A DNA stretch of 64,000 nt, taken from positions 108,435 to 172,434 of the forward strand of contig DOPM01000048.1 in NCBI GenBank assembly GCA_003513495.1, read 5' to 3'. Made by a program: the position numbers and the translations under genes. Shown here piece by piece: positions 1 to 8,385 of the stretch (position 1 is its first letter; every line of letters begins with the position of its first letter). The notes under the pieces are model-generated. The model was given only the letters and a program-made list of their open reading frames with translations. It had not been told where the DNA came from and did no database searches. This DNA is from Desulfosporosinus sp. Its GTDB lineage: Bacteria > Bacillota > Desulfitobacteriia > Desulfitobacteriales > Desulfitobacteriaceae.

Positions 1-219
1 GGGATCATTATCGATAATTAGTACTTTTCCGTTATTTTTCTCTAGATCAATATCAAACCTGCTCCACATAGCATTCATATGTTTATTCTGATCAGTTTTT
101 CCCTTCCCAAAGCTCTTCATCTTAGCGGAGTCTTCCACCCCTTTTGCTAAGGCAGCAGATGGAAGTGCTAAGAGCGAAATTAATAAAATAGGGACCAATT
201 TTTTCATAACCTTTTTCAA
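1..219 (-). CDS. Secreted protein of unknown function, cut by the window edge
   Basis: The reading frame runs off the left edge, so only the first 73 codons are seen. It starts with a hydrophobic signal peptide ending in PSAALAKG, followed by a charged, mature N-terminus without a domain I recognise. I choose the TTG at 219 because GGAGG (about 227-231) lies 8 bases ahead of it; the in-frame ATG at 207 would be about 20 bases from that site. It is probably exported or surface-bound. No function can be given. Confidence 0.6.
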   Translation of the reverse strand, partial: MKKVMKKLVPILLISLLALPSAALAKGVEDSAKMKSFGKGKTDQNKHMNAMWSRFDIDLEKNNGKVLIIDNDP

Positions 220-242
220 TTGATATACCTCCCCTTAAATTC

Positions 243-276
243 ATGCGAGGCCGTCTTAGATGGACGATATTGCCTC
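243..276 (-). promoter_or_regulatory. Structured 5' leader hairpin
   Basis: Just upstream of the ribosome site of the secreted-protein gene, GAGGC pairs with GCCTC and, inside it, CGTC pairs with GACG, with a 5-base bulge on one side and a 7-base loop. The 387-base gene-free stretch 220-606 holds this hairpin, AT-rich DNA, the terminator at 464-503 and the pentamer repeat. I cannot match it to a known riboswitch; it may only stabilise the leader. Confidence 0.35.
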
Positions 277-463
277 TCACTAATTATTTAGTTCCTCGCT
301 AGGTATTTTGAGGGGGTACTTTAAATAATTATCCATTATTATCCAACAGATTATGATAGGGAACGACAAAATAATACCCTATGTTACAAACATCTAAGGT
401 ATCTTATCAAAAGTTATAATTTATAATACTTCCACCTAATGAAAACTGGATGGTTCTTGAAAG

Positions 464-503
464 CAAATAAAAGCCGATAATTCCACGCGAGAAATTATCG
501 GCT
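464..503 (-). terminator. Rho-independent terminator
   Basis: AGCCGATAATT and AATTATCGGCT form an 11-bp stem around a 10-base loop. On the minus strand it is followed by a T-rich run, so it fits as the end of the transcript of the DUF5667-like gene at 607-1986. Confidence 0.7.
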
Positions 504-552
504 AACTTATGCTAAAGTATGCTTAGCTTGCTTAGTCTTGACTTGACCTGAC

Positions 553-581
553 TAGCTTAGCTTAGCTTAGCTTAGCTTAGT
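553..581. repeat. AGCTT pentanucleotide tandem repeat
   Basis: Five to six near-perfect copies of AGCTT, preceded by degenerate copies back to about 515. It lies in the 3' untranslated region of the minus-strand gene that ends at 607. A pentamer array is prone to slippage; no role is evident. Confidence 0.8.
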
Positions 582-606
582 TTGATTTAACTTTTGGCTA
601 TGTTTT

Positions 607-1986
607 TTATCTTTCATTGCCTCCTGATTTATCTCCCTTTTCTCGCTCTTTAGAAGCCTTTTGCTGAGTTTTCTCTCCAGCTTGCTTCTGGGCAGAGTTA
701 CTGGAACTTTGATCTTTTTCTTTCAAGGCACTCTTCTCTGATTCTTTTTGAAGTTTTTCTTTCAGTACTTCTACTTCTGCTTGTGCTTCATCTTTTGCTT
801 CATCTTTTGCTTTTGCTTTTGCTTTTGCTTCTGCTTCTGCTTCTGCTTCTGCTTCTGCTTCAGCTTTAGTTTTATCTTTAGCTGGATCTATAGATTTAAC
901 TTCAGGTTTTTGATTTGACACATCTTTAGACTGGTTTTTATCCTCAACTTTAGCTTTTAGCTTTTGTGCTTGCTGCTTGGTTGGTTCAAATTCTGAGTTT
1001 GCTTCTGATTTTGCCTTTGTCACTTTACCTTTTGCGTCTAAAACTAAGGACTGACGATTGGAATCTGTCGTTAGCGCCATGGTATTGAAGGCTGCGCTCG
1101 GGGTAGCTGCTATAGCTTCTTCCTCTAACTGACCATTCTCAAGAACTTGGTCGAGGTTTTCTAAAGCGACTACCTCTTCCTCAGTTAATTCACTCTCTTC
1201 TAAGTCTTCGGTTGCTCTTTTCAGTTCTTTAGCAACCCTTTGTTGCTCCTTTTTATCCATCTTGGCAATGCTTTTTTCCATGGAGCGTACAATGTTTACC
1301 GCAACTCTTTGGGCAGCTTGGGGCGGAAGCTTATCTAAGAGGCCTCCTAAGGTTTGAACATTATTAGCCTGAGTTGTACTGAGCGCAGTCTCAAGTTTTT
1401 GTTTGATTTCGGAATCTGTTTGAGTTAGTTGATCTACAAAAGCCTCAGCCTCAGCGACTTTCGCGGTGTAGGCTTTAAGGGCGCCTTCAGCTTCTTCAGT
1501 ATCTCCCTTCTCAATCAATGCCCCAGCTTCTGCAATTCTCTCAAGGGCTTGTTCCTCCAGAAGCTCTGTTTTCTTCACGGGATCAAACGTCAAAACTACT
1601 TGAAGTTTCTCAATCAAGGTTGTCAGCCAATAAAAAGGGGAATCCGGAAGTGTACCGGGTGAAATGACTTCTCCGTCTTCATTAAGCACCGGAGGCAGAT
1701 CCTCATCAACGCTTTCTGTGCCCTCAGGAGCTTCACCAGTTTCGTTTTCAGCCATATCTTCAGGTTCATTAGTCTCAGTCTCTTCTTCAACATTTGTCCC
1801 TTCAATATCAGTGATAATTTCAGCGTCTGTACTAGGTTCTGTCGTAGTCTCCTCATTGGGGGTAGGCGTGGTTTCTTCCACTTCTACAGATGGAATCGTC
1901 TCGGCAAAAGCGAGAGGGGCACTTATTGGCATGACACAGAGAGCTAAGGTTAAAGCTATGGCAAGTCTCTTTTTTAGCATATCCAT
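607..1986 (-). CDS. Secreted DUF5667-like protein with Ala-Glu/Lys repeat tail
   Basis: A 459-residue exported protein. A signal peptide (cleavage probably after PLAFA) is followed by a Thr/Glu-rich acidic linker, then a helical domain from about residue 115 starting LPDSPFYWLTTLIEKLQ, which resembles DUF5667 (named from memory of the family). The C-terminal third is charged low complexity, including an AEAEAEAE/AKAKAK tract and a lysine-rich end. The ATG at 1986 is preferred over the GTG at 1995 because AAGGAG lies 8 bases before it and abuts the GTG. It has its own promoter (2036-2064) and terminator. A cell-wall or extracellular role is likely from the tail; the biochemical role is unknown. 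Confidence 0.7.
   Translation of the reverse strand: MDMLKKRLAIALTLALCVMPISAPLAFAETIPSVEVEETTPTPNEETTTEPSTDAEIITDIEGTNVEEETETNEPEDMAENETGEAPEGTESVDEDLPPVLNEDGEVISPGTLPDSPFYWLTTLIEKLQVVLTFDPVKKTELLEEQALERIAEAGALIEKGDTEEAEGALKAYTAKVAEAEAFVDQLTQTDSEIKQKLETALSTTQANNVQTLGGLLDKLPPQAAQRVAVNIVRSMEKSIAKMDKKEQQRVAKELKRATEDLEESELTEEEVVALENLDQVLENGQLEEEAIAATPSAAFNTMALTTDSNRQSLVLDAKGKVTKAKSEANSEFEPTKQQAQKLKAKVEDKNQSKDVSNQKPEVKSIDPAKDKTKAEAEAEAEAEAEAKAKAKAKDEAKDEAQAEVEVLKEKLQKESEKSALKEKDQSSSNSAQKQAGEKTQQKASKEREKGDKSGGNER
804..864. repeat. In-frame hexanucleotide microsatellite
   Basis: Tandem TTTTGC units followed by TTCTGC units, which on the minus strand encode alternating Ala-Lys and Ala-Glu. The unit is six bases, so slippage changes protein length without shifting frame. 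Confidence 0.85.
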
Positions 1987-2035
1987 CCTATTCACTCCTT
2001 AAAAAATCCCTTAGAAAACTCTATCTTATTGTCGC

Positions 2036-2064
2036 ATTATACACTGCCCCAAATGCTCCAACAA
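2036..2064 (-). promoter_or_regulatory. SigA-type promoter of the DUF5667-like gene
   Basis: On the minus strand a TTGTTG -35 hexamer is followed after exactly 17 bases by a perfect TATAAT -10. Transcription would begin near 2029, about 43 bases ahead of the chosen ATG. Confidence 0.65.
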
Positions 2065-2187
2065 GCATATTTCCTCAGATCAGGACGAATGGACTAGAAG
2101 AAAGGTTCTTTTAACCTATTCATACCTATTATAAAATCTCCTATTCCCCTAGAACTTACAAAACTTCCCTATGCCAGGACGCACGCG

Positions 2188-2233
2188 CAGGGACGATTCT
2201 TAGTTCTCATAAAAGCACTAAGAATCGTCCCTG
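2188..2233. repeat. Long perfect palindrome (REP-like)
   Basis: Arms of 17 bases, starting CAGGGACGATTCTTAGT, pair perfectly around a 12-base loop. No T-run follows on either strand, so it is not a good terminator. Short GGGACG-type palindromes of this kind are common dispersed elements in clostridia. It lies directly beyond the broken end of the CoA-transferase stub. Confidence 0.6.
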
Positions 2234-2269
2234 GTAACAGCTTGTAATTACGGCTTTTCGTACATCCAC

Positions 2270-2410
2270 TCAGACCTTGCCATGCCGAATAAGTTCATAA
2301 ATAGCAGCCATAGGACGCCGCCAAACCGTAAATCCTCCGAATGTTAACATATCTCCGTTCTTGATCTGTCCTATCGCTTCACTGAGACTAACTATCTTAG
2401 GTCTGGCCAT
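2270..2410 (-). pseudogene. N-terminal stub of a CoA-transferase subunit A
   Basis: The 46 codons from MARPKIVSLSEAIGQIK to IYELIRHGK match the N-terminus of glutaconate/acetoacetate-type CoA-transferase alpha subunits, which are normally about 300 residues. A GGGGAGG ribosome site lies 9 bases ahead of the ATG at 2410, so the original start is intact. The frame stops right after HGKV and no continuation is seen in any frame; a palindrome follows at 2188-2233. It lies downstream of the thiolase and acyl-CoA dehydrogenase genes on the same strand and was probably the third gene of that pathway, now deleted. Confidence 0.7.
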
Positions 2411-2443
2411 TATGCAAAACCTCCCCGTTTTATCCGTCGTTAA

Positions 2444-2468
2444 GGCACCCACTTCAAAAGTGGGTGCC
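2444..2468 (-). terminator. Hairpin between acyl-CoA dehydrogenase and the stub
   Basis: GGCACCCACTT pairs with AAGTGGGTGCC around a 3-base loop. There is no clear T-run, so it may be an attenuating or 3'-stabilising hairpin. A close relative of the stem (ACACCCACTT) is found at 28184-28208. Confidence 0.45.
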
Positions 2469-2621
2469 CTGCGTACCCTACTTCAGAGACGAATGTCCAG
2501 TAAGGGGTTATCCTAAGCCGCCTTCCCCCATAGGAATATTTGGCTGCAAAGAAAACAGACTCCCCCACTGAAGTTCGCTTGCTCAGCTTTGATTAAACGT
2601 TTTTACATCAACTCTTCTTAA

Positions 2622-3770
2622 TTAAAACCGACCGATAACTTCACGTCCGATGATCATACGCTGAATCTGATTAGACCCTTCATAAATTTGAGTAATTTTA
2701 GCATCCCTCATCATACGTTCAACGGGATATTCTGAGCAGTAACCATATCCGCCCATCAACTGTACGCAGTTGGTCGTGACTTCCATAGCAACATCCGTAG
2801 CGAAGTACTTGGCCATTGAGGCTTCTTTGTTATGAGGCAATTTGTTATCTTTAAGCCAGGCAGCTCTGTAAATCAGCATCTGAGCAGCTTCTATCTTGGT
2901 AGCCATCTCTGCAATCATAAACTGAACGCCCTGATTGGCAGCCAGAGGTTTATCAAATTGTTTTCTTTCCTTAATATAATTAATGGTATATTCTAGGGCC
3001 CCTTCAGCAATTCCCAAGCCTTGGGCACCGATCGTGATACGACCTCCAGCCAGCAGTCCCATCGCAACAGCGAAGCCATTGTTGATTTCTCCTAAGACGT
3101 TTTCTTTGGGAACTTTGACATTTTCAAAATATAGTTCACAGGTTGGATCAGCGTGCATCCCCATTTTTTCAACAGGTTTGCTGATCGTAAACCCAGGGGT
3201 GTCTTTCTCTATAATCAAGCAAGTAATCCCTTTCCCTTTGGGAGCAGTTAAATCCGTTTTCACAAAAGTGCAATAGGTTGTGGCATGTCCACCATTGGTA
3301 ATAAATATTTTACTGCCGTTAACCAGGAAATGATCGCCCATATCTTCCGCTTTGCATTTTAGGGCGGCAGCATCAGATCCAGCGTTAGGCTCAGTCAAAG
3401 CATAGGCACCAATAATCTCACCAGTAGACAGTCTCTTAAGATATTTATCTTTCAAATACTGACTTCCATAGAGATAAATACTCATACAACCCAAACCAGT
3501 GTGTACGCTGGTTACAACAGCTGTTGAGGCGCAGGCCTTAGCTAACTCCTCAACGATAATTGCAAAATCGAGATATGTACCGCCTCCACCGCCCCATTCT
3601 TCAGGAACAGGAAATCCGGTCAGGCCTAGTTCTCTCATCTTATTCCAAGTATCCTTAGGAAATTCATGACTTTTGTCCAGGACCTCTGCCAGAGGTGCTA
3701 CTTGAGATTTAGCAAATTTTCTAACCATGTCCCTAACCATTAGTGTTTCGTTACTTAGTTGAAAATCCAT
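2622..3770 (-). CDS. Acyl-CoA dehydrogenase (short-chain/butyryl type)
   Basis: A 382-residue FAD flavoenzyme that oxidises the alpha-beta bond of acyl-CoA and hands electrons to electron-transfer flavoprotein in the cytoplasm. The family signature YALTEPNAGSDAAAL lies near residues 122-136 and the second signature runs QLMGGYGYCSEYPVERMMRD near the C-terminus; the catalytic base is the Glu in QIYEGSNQIQ (about E364), the position used by butyryl-CoA dehydrogenases. Length is normal. AGGAG precedes the ATG. It lies 63 bases after the thiolase gene on the same strand, so the two are probably one operon for beta-oxidation or butyrate-type metabolism. The exact acyl substrate cannot be read from sequence. 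Confidence 0.93.
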   Translation of the reverse strand: MDFQLSNETLMVRDMVRKFAKSQVAPLAEVLDKSHEFPKDTWNKMRELGLTGFPVPEEWGGGGGTYLDFAIIVEELAKACASTAVVTSVHTGLGCMSIYLYGSQYLKDKYLKRLSTGEIIGAYALTEPNAGSDAAALKCKAEDMGDHFLVNGSKIFITNGGHATTYCTFVKTDLTAPKGKGITCLIIEKDTPGFTISKPVEKMGMHADPTCELYFENVKVPKENVLGEINNGFAVAMGLLAGGRITIGAQGLGIAEGALEYTINYIKERKQFDKPLAANQGVQFMIAEMATKIEAAQMLIYRAAWLKDNKLPHNKEASMAKYFATDVAMEVTTNCVQLMGGYGYCSEYPVERMMRDAKITQIYEGSNQIQRMIIGREVIGRF

Positions 3771-3833
3771 ATTAACCCCACTCCTATCGTTTTATTAAAT
3801 ACGTACGATTTGTCAGTTGCATTTGGTCTTTAA

Positions 3834-5192
3834 TTAATCAGCATCCACACGAATCAGCATTGCATCGCCCTGGGCATGACCAGCACAGATTCCACAGACT
3901 CCATAACCACCGCCACGACGTTTCAACTCATATGCCAGGGTCATAACTATTCTCGCTCCGGTAGCGCCGATAGGATGACCGTAGGCAACCGCCCCGCCGT
4001 TGACATTAACTTTTTCAAACATCTGCTCCTTAGACATACCTAGAATGCTACGAGCACTTACCAGAGCTACCGCTGCAAAGGCCTCATTAATCTCAATCAA
4101 TTTAATATCATCCAGTGTTAAATTGTTTTGTTCGAGCACCTTCTTAATCGAAAGGCCGGGAACCGTCGCAATATCCTTCGTGGGTTGCGATACTTCCGCA
4201 TAATCCACAATAGTAAACAGAGGTTTTATTCCTAGTTCATCTGCCTTAGCCCGGCTCATAAGTAAGCAAACATCGCCGCCATCATTGGTACCAGGTGCAT
4301 TACCAGCGGTTACACTGCCAGGTTTTCCGGTAACAGCACTGACATGATTGAACACCGGACCCAGCTTCGCCAAGCCTTCCATGGTTGTATTAGCTCGAGG
4401 CCCTTCATCCTTTTCCATAACTTCTTTGCCCTTTTTAATAACAATCGGAAAAATTTCGTCGTCTAATTTTCCAGCTGCCATAGCCTCTGCCGCAGCCAGC
4501 TGAGAATGTAGAGCCCATTCATCTTGTTCTTCACGGCTGTAACCAAATTCATCAGCCACTTCAGACCCATGAATCGCCATATGCCGATCATAGACTGCGT
4601 CCCAGAGTCCATCCTTTACCATCAGATCTTCACAATTAGCGTTTATAAAACCCATTTTCTTCCCACGTCTCATATCCGGCAGGGCAAAGGGGATGTTGCT
4701 CATACTCTCTTGACCACCAGCAATCACAATGTCAGCTCTTCCTAGGGCTATCATCTGAGCACCTAGATCAATGGTTTTAACCCCGGAGGAGCAAACCTTA
4801 TTAACCGTAATGGAAGGCACATGTTCGGGCAATCCCGCCAGGAGAGTAGCTTGACGACTCGGAACTTGACCACAGCCAGCTTGTACCACATGCCCCATGA
4901 TGACATAGTCAATATCCCCAGGAGCGACCTTTCCTTCCGTTCTGCGAATAACTTCTTTAATCGCTAATGCCCCTAACTGGGCAGCATCATACTCTACTAA
5001 TGCACCAAGAGACTTACCATAGGGGGTTCTGCAGGCTTCAACACAAACCACCTCTCGTTGTTTGGCAAAGGTATTGTCTATTTTCCTTCCCATAGTTGAG
5101 TAATCAGGCTTTCTTTCACCGAAAGCACTGATTTTTGCATCCTTGTAATAGCCTTTTCTTGTGAGTTCAAGCTTTTGGGTAATTTTAGACAT
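3834..5192 (-). CDS. Thiolase (acetyl-CoA acetyltransferase family)
   Basis: A 452-residue thiolase that condenses two acyl-CoA units or cleaves 3-ketoacyl-CoA. The acyl-accepting cysteine is in VNKVCSSGVKT (about residue 134), with NEAFAAVAL and HPIGATGARI in the usual order. It is unusual in having about 45 extra N-terminal residues and in the last motif: the base cysteine is kept (CGICAGHAQG) but the usual CIGGGQG glycine run is replaced by CAGHAQG. The ATG at 5192 is 8 bases from GGAGG; a GTG one codon earlier is possible. First gene of the operon with the acyl-CoA dehydrogenase. Confidence 0.92.
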   Translation of the reverse strand: MSKITQKLELTRKGYYKDAKISAFGERKPDYSTMGRKIDNTFAKQREVVCVEACRTPYGKSLGALVEYDAAQLGALAIKEVIRRTEGKVAPGDIDYVIMGHVVQAGCGQVPSRQATLLAGLPEHVPSITVNKVCSSGVKTIDLGAQMIALGRADIVIAGGQESMSNIPFALPDMRRGKKMGFINANCEDLMVKDGLWDAVYDRHMAIHGSEVADEFGYSREEQDEWALHSQLAAAEAMAAGKLDDEIFPIVIKKGKEVMEKDEGPRANTTMEGLAKLGPVFNHVSAVTGKPGSVTAGNAPGTNDGGDVCLLMSRAKADELGIKPLFTIVDYAEVSQPTKDIATVPGLSIKKVLEQNNLTLDDIKLIEINEAFAAVALVSARSILGMSKEQMFEKVNVNGGAVAYGHPIGATGARIVMTLAYELKRRGGGYGVCGICAGHAQGDAMLIRVDAD

Positions 5193-5214
5193 CACGAAAT
5201 CCTCCTTATTCCTT

Positions 5215-5230
5215 AAAGTTTTGAAACTTT
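5215..5230. promoter_or_regulatory. Palindromic operator candidate before thiolase
   Basis: AAAGTTT and AAACTTT form a perfect 7-bp dyad around a 2-base centre, 22 bases upstream of the thiolase start. The regulator is not identifiable. Confidence 0.35.
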
Positions 5231-5553
5231 TATTGAGCGAAAGTCTTAGTTCTGGGCTTAATCACCTCACATTAAACCTCAATAAATAATATAAAATGCA
5301 AGAATGATGCCAATATTCTTACTATTTTAAGGATTCTCGGACCCTAGCTCTGAACCGCCCATAATGGGTCTATTTCGTACTATTCAAAATTTATATACTG
5401 TATTAATTATTCAGAATTATTTACTCCCAATATGTCTACGAAGATATACACATTCTCTTCTTTTTTCTCACAATACAACCCAATACAGGGATTAGCCCTA
5501 GTTTTCAAATATGTCTACGAATGGAAATCCGTCTCAAATTGTAGACACCCTAT

Positions 5554-5590
5554 AAAAAATGCCCCTGCAGATTTTTATTCCTGCAAGAGC
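5554..5590 (-). terminator. Rho-independent terminator of lemA-TPM operon
   Basis: On the minus strand GCTCTTGCAG pairs with CTGCAGGGGC (two G-U pairs) and is followed by ATTTTTTATA. Confidence 0.7.
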
Positions 5591-5652
5591 TTTTTTAGGT
5601 ATGAAGAAACCCCTTATTTTATTTAAACATTTTTGAAATCTCCCACTTTTCA

Positions 5653-6429
5653 CTACCAACGTCGGCTGCTGCCGCCTCCTCCGCCGGAACCACCGCCGCC
5701 ACCGAAACCTCCGCCACCCCCGCCGCCTCTGCCTCGGAGTAACAAGCCTAAAATTAAGCCGAGAAAGAAACCGTTAAATAAACGCTGATCAAGATAGATC
5801 ACTAGGAGGATACCGACAAATAAAATGGCTTTAGCCCAGATCGGCAGAGGCTTATTTGCCGAAGATGAAGCTGTTGACGAAACAGGCAACGCTTGGGGTG
5901 AATTTATTTCTATGGCAACTTGATACTCCTTCGCCGTTTCCTGAGCTAAGGCACTGTAGCCATTAAGAATTCCCTTGTTATAATCATTCGCTTGAAAATA
6001 CGGAATCATATACTCATCCTGAATCTGACCCGTCTTAGCATCAGGTAAAGCTCCTTCCAGCCCATAACCAACCTCAATCCGAGAGACCCGCTCCGTTGGT
6101 GACACAAGCATAAGCAGTCCATTATTGAGTGTTTTATCTCCGATCCCCCATCCCCGTAAAATAGATAAAGCATATTCCTCAGGTGCTGCTCCGTTCAAGC
6201 TATTAACCGTCACGACCACTAATTGAGCTTTCGTTTTTTGTTGTAAAGCGGCAGACGTTTGAATAATTATTTGCTCTGTCGATTGATCTAGAATATTGGC
6301 CTGATCTAAAACAAAAAAATTACGGCTCGGTTGAGGAATGTCAAGGGTTGCTGCCATTAATGGGGAAGCGGTGGCAAGTAACAATAATAAGAATATACTT
6401 AACACCGAAAGAAGGGATATCTTCTTCAT
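5653..6429 (-). CDS. TPM-domain membrane protein (YgcG family)
   Basis: A 258-residue exported protein: signal peptide, a TPM domain (about residues 30-165, with FVLDQANILDQSTEQII and VSRIEVGYGLEGALPDAKTG), one transmembrane segment near residues 195-225, and a C-terminal glycine-rich tail (runs of Gly with Phe and Ser) ending in SSRRW. TPM domains face the extracytoplasmic side and have been linked to phosphatase-like or photosystem-repair roles; the bacterial function is uncertain. It is encoded just after lemA, the usual partner. The ATG at 6429 is 9 bases from AAGGGA; one at 6438 abuts it. Confidence 0.85.
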   Translation of the reverse strand: MKKISLLSVLSIFLLLLLATASPLMAATLDIPQPSRNFFVLDQANILDQSTEQIIIQTSAALQQKTKAQLVVVTVNSLNGAAPEEYALSILRGWGIGDKTLNNGLLMLVSPTERVSRIEVGYGLEGALPDAKTGQIQDEYMIPYFQANDYNKGILNGYSALAQETAKEYQVAIEINSPQALPVSSTASSSANKPLPIWAKAILFVGILLVIYLDQRLFNGFFLGLILGLLLRGRGGGGGGGFGGGGGSGGGGGSSRRW

Positions 6430-6454
6430 AGCTTTCATTCCCTTCGTTTACCGC

Positions 6455-7012
6455 TTACTTGGAAAAATCAACCGACGGAACATTTTCTACGCCAGCAGTC
6501 GGTTTAAAGTAATCCCTTGGCCCAAAGCCTAAGATTCCGGCATAAAGTGATGTAGGAAAGGTCTTGGTTTTAGTATTATAGCTCTGAACGGTATTATTAT
6601 AGTCCATCCGTGCTGTTGCAATGCGATTTTCTGTACCAGCTAGCTCATCCTGTAAAGCCCGAAAGTTTGCATCAGATTTTAACTGAGGATAGCTTTCGGA
6701 GATGGCCAATAACCTTCCCAGTGCGCTAGTTAAAGCCTGGTCCGCCTGACCTGCAGCCGCCACAGTTGTTGCACCTGCTAATTTTGCTCTTGCTTCAGCC
6801 ACCTCAGTAAACACTTCTTTTTCCTGCGCGGCATACCCCTTCACGGTCTCCACCAAATTAGGAATCAAATCTGCCCTGCGTTGCAACTGGTTTTGCACCT
6901 GGCTCCAACTCCCATTAACATCTTCTGAAATCTTTACCATGTTATTGTACCCTGAGATCATCAATACTCCCAGAAGGACAATTATCCCTACTGGGATTAA
7001 CCATTTTTTCAT
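6455..7012 (-). CDS. lemA: LemA family protein
   Basis: A 185-residue protein with an N-terminal membrane anchor and a helical extracytoplasmic-facing coiled domain: SWSQVQNQLQRRADLIPNL and FPTSLYAGILGFGPRDYF are the family hallmarks. AGGAGG precedes the ATG by about 8-9 bases. It leads a two-gene operon with the TPM-domain protein. LemA function is not established; co-occurrence with TPM proteins is typical. Confidence 0.92.
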   Translation of the reverse strand: MKKWLIPVGIIVLLGVLMISGYNNMVKISEDVNGSWSQVQNQLQRRADLIPNLVETVKGYAAQEKEVFTEVAEARAKLAGATTVAAAGQADQALTSALGRLLAISESYPQLKSDANFRALQDELAGTENRIATARMDYNNTVQSYNTKTKTFPTSLYAGILGFGPRDYFKPTAGVENVPSVDFSK

Positions 7013-7338
7013 CAGTAAACCCCTCCTAGCTATAGTATGTACTCAATAATCTCCCAACGTTCGTTCCCCAGCAATGATGAATAGTCAGCGAAGGTATACC
7101 TCCTATTTTTTGTTGTACCTGCATAAAATATCATGCCTCCTTAATTTAAAATTATTAATACAGTAATTATTTCATTACATAACCAACTTGATGGACATTG
7201 AGCATTAGTCGGGCCCACTAAGGTTTATAGCCTCAGTATAGCCAACATAAAAATATAAAAACCTCCCCTGGTAGAGCCAAATCTACTAGGGGAGATCCAA
7301 TCCTTGTACTCCACTCTCTGCTTCAACAAAGCAAAGAA
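7013..7338. other. Gene-free stretch between lemA and the epimerase
   Basis: This 326-base region contains the terminator of the epimerase gene (7255-7294) and the presumed promoter of lemA. I see no small gene or repeat in it. Confidence 0.5.
7255..7294 (-). terminator. Rho-independent terminator of the epimerase gene
   Basis: CTCCCCTAGTAGA pairs with TCTACCAGGGGAG (one mismatch), followed on the minus strand by GTTTTTATATTTTT. Confidence 0.8.
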
Positions 7339-8385
7339 CTACTTCACTTTATAATACTCCACATACCAATCCGCGAACTTCTGTAAGCCCTTTTCGATAC
7401 TCGTACTAGGTTTGAAATCAAAATCTCGCTCCAATGGAGAACTGTCACTATAAGTGGCCTTTACATCCCCCTGCTGCATGGGTAGGAACTCCTTCTCTGC
7501 AACCATCGTTCTCCCGACAGCCTTACTTAACGCTTTTTCTAGGGCAGCGATATAATCCGTCAATTGCTCAGGTTGATTGTTGCCGATATTATAAACTGCG
7601 TATTGAATGCCGTTTAGGATGCTGTCCTTATCAACCTTCTTAGCTGGTGGATTGCCAAGGATCCGCGCTACAGATTCCACAATATCATCGATATAGGTAA
7701 AATCTCTAGAACAGTCACCAAAGTTAAACACCTCGATTTTCTCGCCCTTAAAGATCTTCTCAGTAAAACCGAAATAGGCCATATCCGGTCTTCCCATCGG
7801 GCCGTAAACCGTGAAAAATCTTAAACCTGTAGAAGGTATTCCGTACAATTGGCTATAGGTATGCGCCATTAACTCATTGGATTTTTTACTAGCAGCATAA
7901 AGCGATACCGGATTGTCCACCTGATCTTCGGTTGAGAAGGGAACTTTCTCATTAGCACCATACACTGAACTGGAGGATGCGTAAACTAAATGATCAACCG
8001 GATTATGCCGACAAGCTTCTAAAATATTATAGAACCCGATGATGTTACTCTTAATATAGGAATCCGGATTCTCTATACTATAGCGAACACCCGCCTGCGC
8101 TGCCAGATTCACAATAATCGTCGGCTTGTAATCTTCAAAGACTTTTATGACCATTTCCTTATCTGAGATATCCTCTTTGATGAAAGTATAACGGACATAT
8201 CCTTCTAACTGTTTCAGTCTGTTCTCCTTTAAACTCACATCATAGTAGTCATTCAGATTATCCATTCCCACGACTCTGCAGCCGTGATCTAATAGCTTTT
8301 TAGACAGGAAAAATCCGATAAAACCAGCACCTCCAGTAATCAAATAGGTTTTACTGGGGTCTAATTTTGTATATCCTTCAATCAT
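7339..8385 (-). CDS. UDP-glucuronate 4-epimerase-like NAD-dependent epimerase
   Basis: A 348-residue short-chain dehydrogenase/epimerase of the cytoplasm. The NAD-binding glycine motif is GGAGFIGFFL near residue 18; the catalytic Ser/Tyr/Lys are in VYASSSSVYGA and YAASKKSNEL. The segment GLRFFTVYGPMGRPDMAYFG and the overall length match UDP-glucuronate 4-epimerases, which make UDP-galacturonate for surface polysaccharides. AAGGAG precedes the ATG. It stands alone with its own terminator, with no glycosyltransferase nearby. UDP-glucose/galactose epimerase is the alternative but fits less well. Confidence 0.88.
   Translation of the reverse strand: MIEGYTKLDPSKTYLITGGAGFIGFFLSKKLLDHGCRVVGMDNLNDYYDVSLKENRLKQLEGYVRYTFIKEDISDKEMVIKVFEDYKPTIIVNLAAQAGVRYSIENPDSYIKSNIIGFYNILEACRHNPVDHLVYASSSSVYGANEKVPFSTEDQVDNPVSLYAASKKSNELMAHTYSQLYGIPSTGLRFFTVYGPMGRPDMAYFGFTEKIFKGEKIEVFNFGDCSRDFTYIDDIVESVARILGNPPAKKVDKDSILNGIQYAVYNIGNNQPEQLTDYIAALEKALSKAVGRTMVAEKEFLPMQQGDVKATYSDSSPLERDFDFKPSTSIEKGLQKFADWYVEYYKVK

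Larger units (their letters stand above)
5193..5652. other. Gene-free stretch between the thiolase and TPM genes
   Basis: This 460-base region holds the leader and presumed promoter of the thiolase operon, the palindrome at 5215-5230 and the terminator at 5554-5590 of the TPM gene. A 64-codon frame at 5432-5626 has no convincing ribosome site and no recognisable product, so I leave it out. Confidence 0.5.

Noticed and set aside
1664..2002. Serine/valine-rich plus-strand open frame over the DUF5667-like gene
   Set aside because: It is the antisense shadow of an acidic Thr/Glu-rich region and has no ribosome site.
5432..5626. 64-codon plus-strand frame between thiolase and TPM genes
   Set aside because: No ribosome site, overlaps the terminator at 5554-5590, and its composition is not protein-like.
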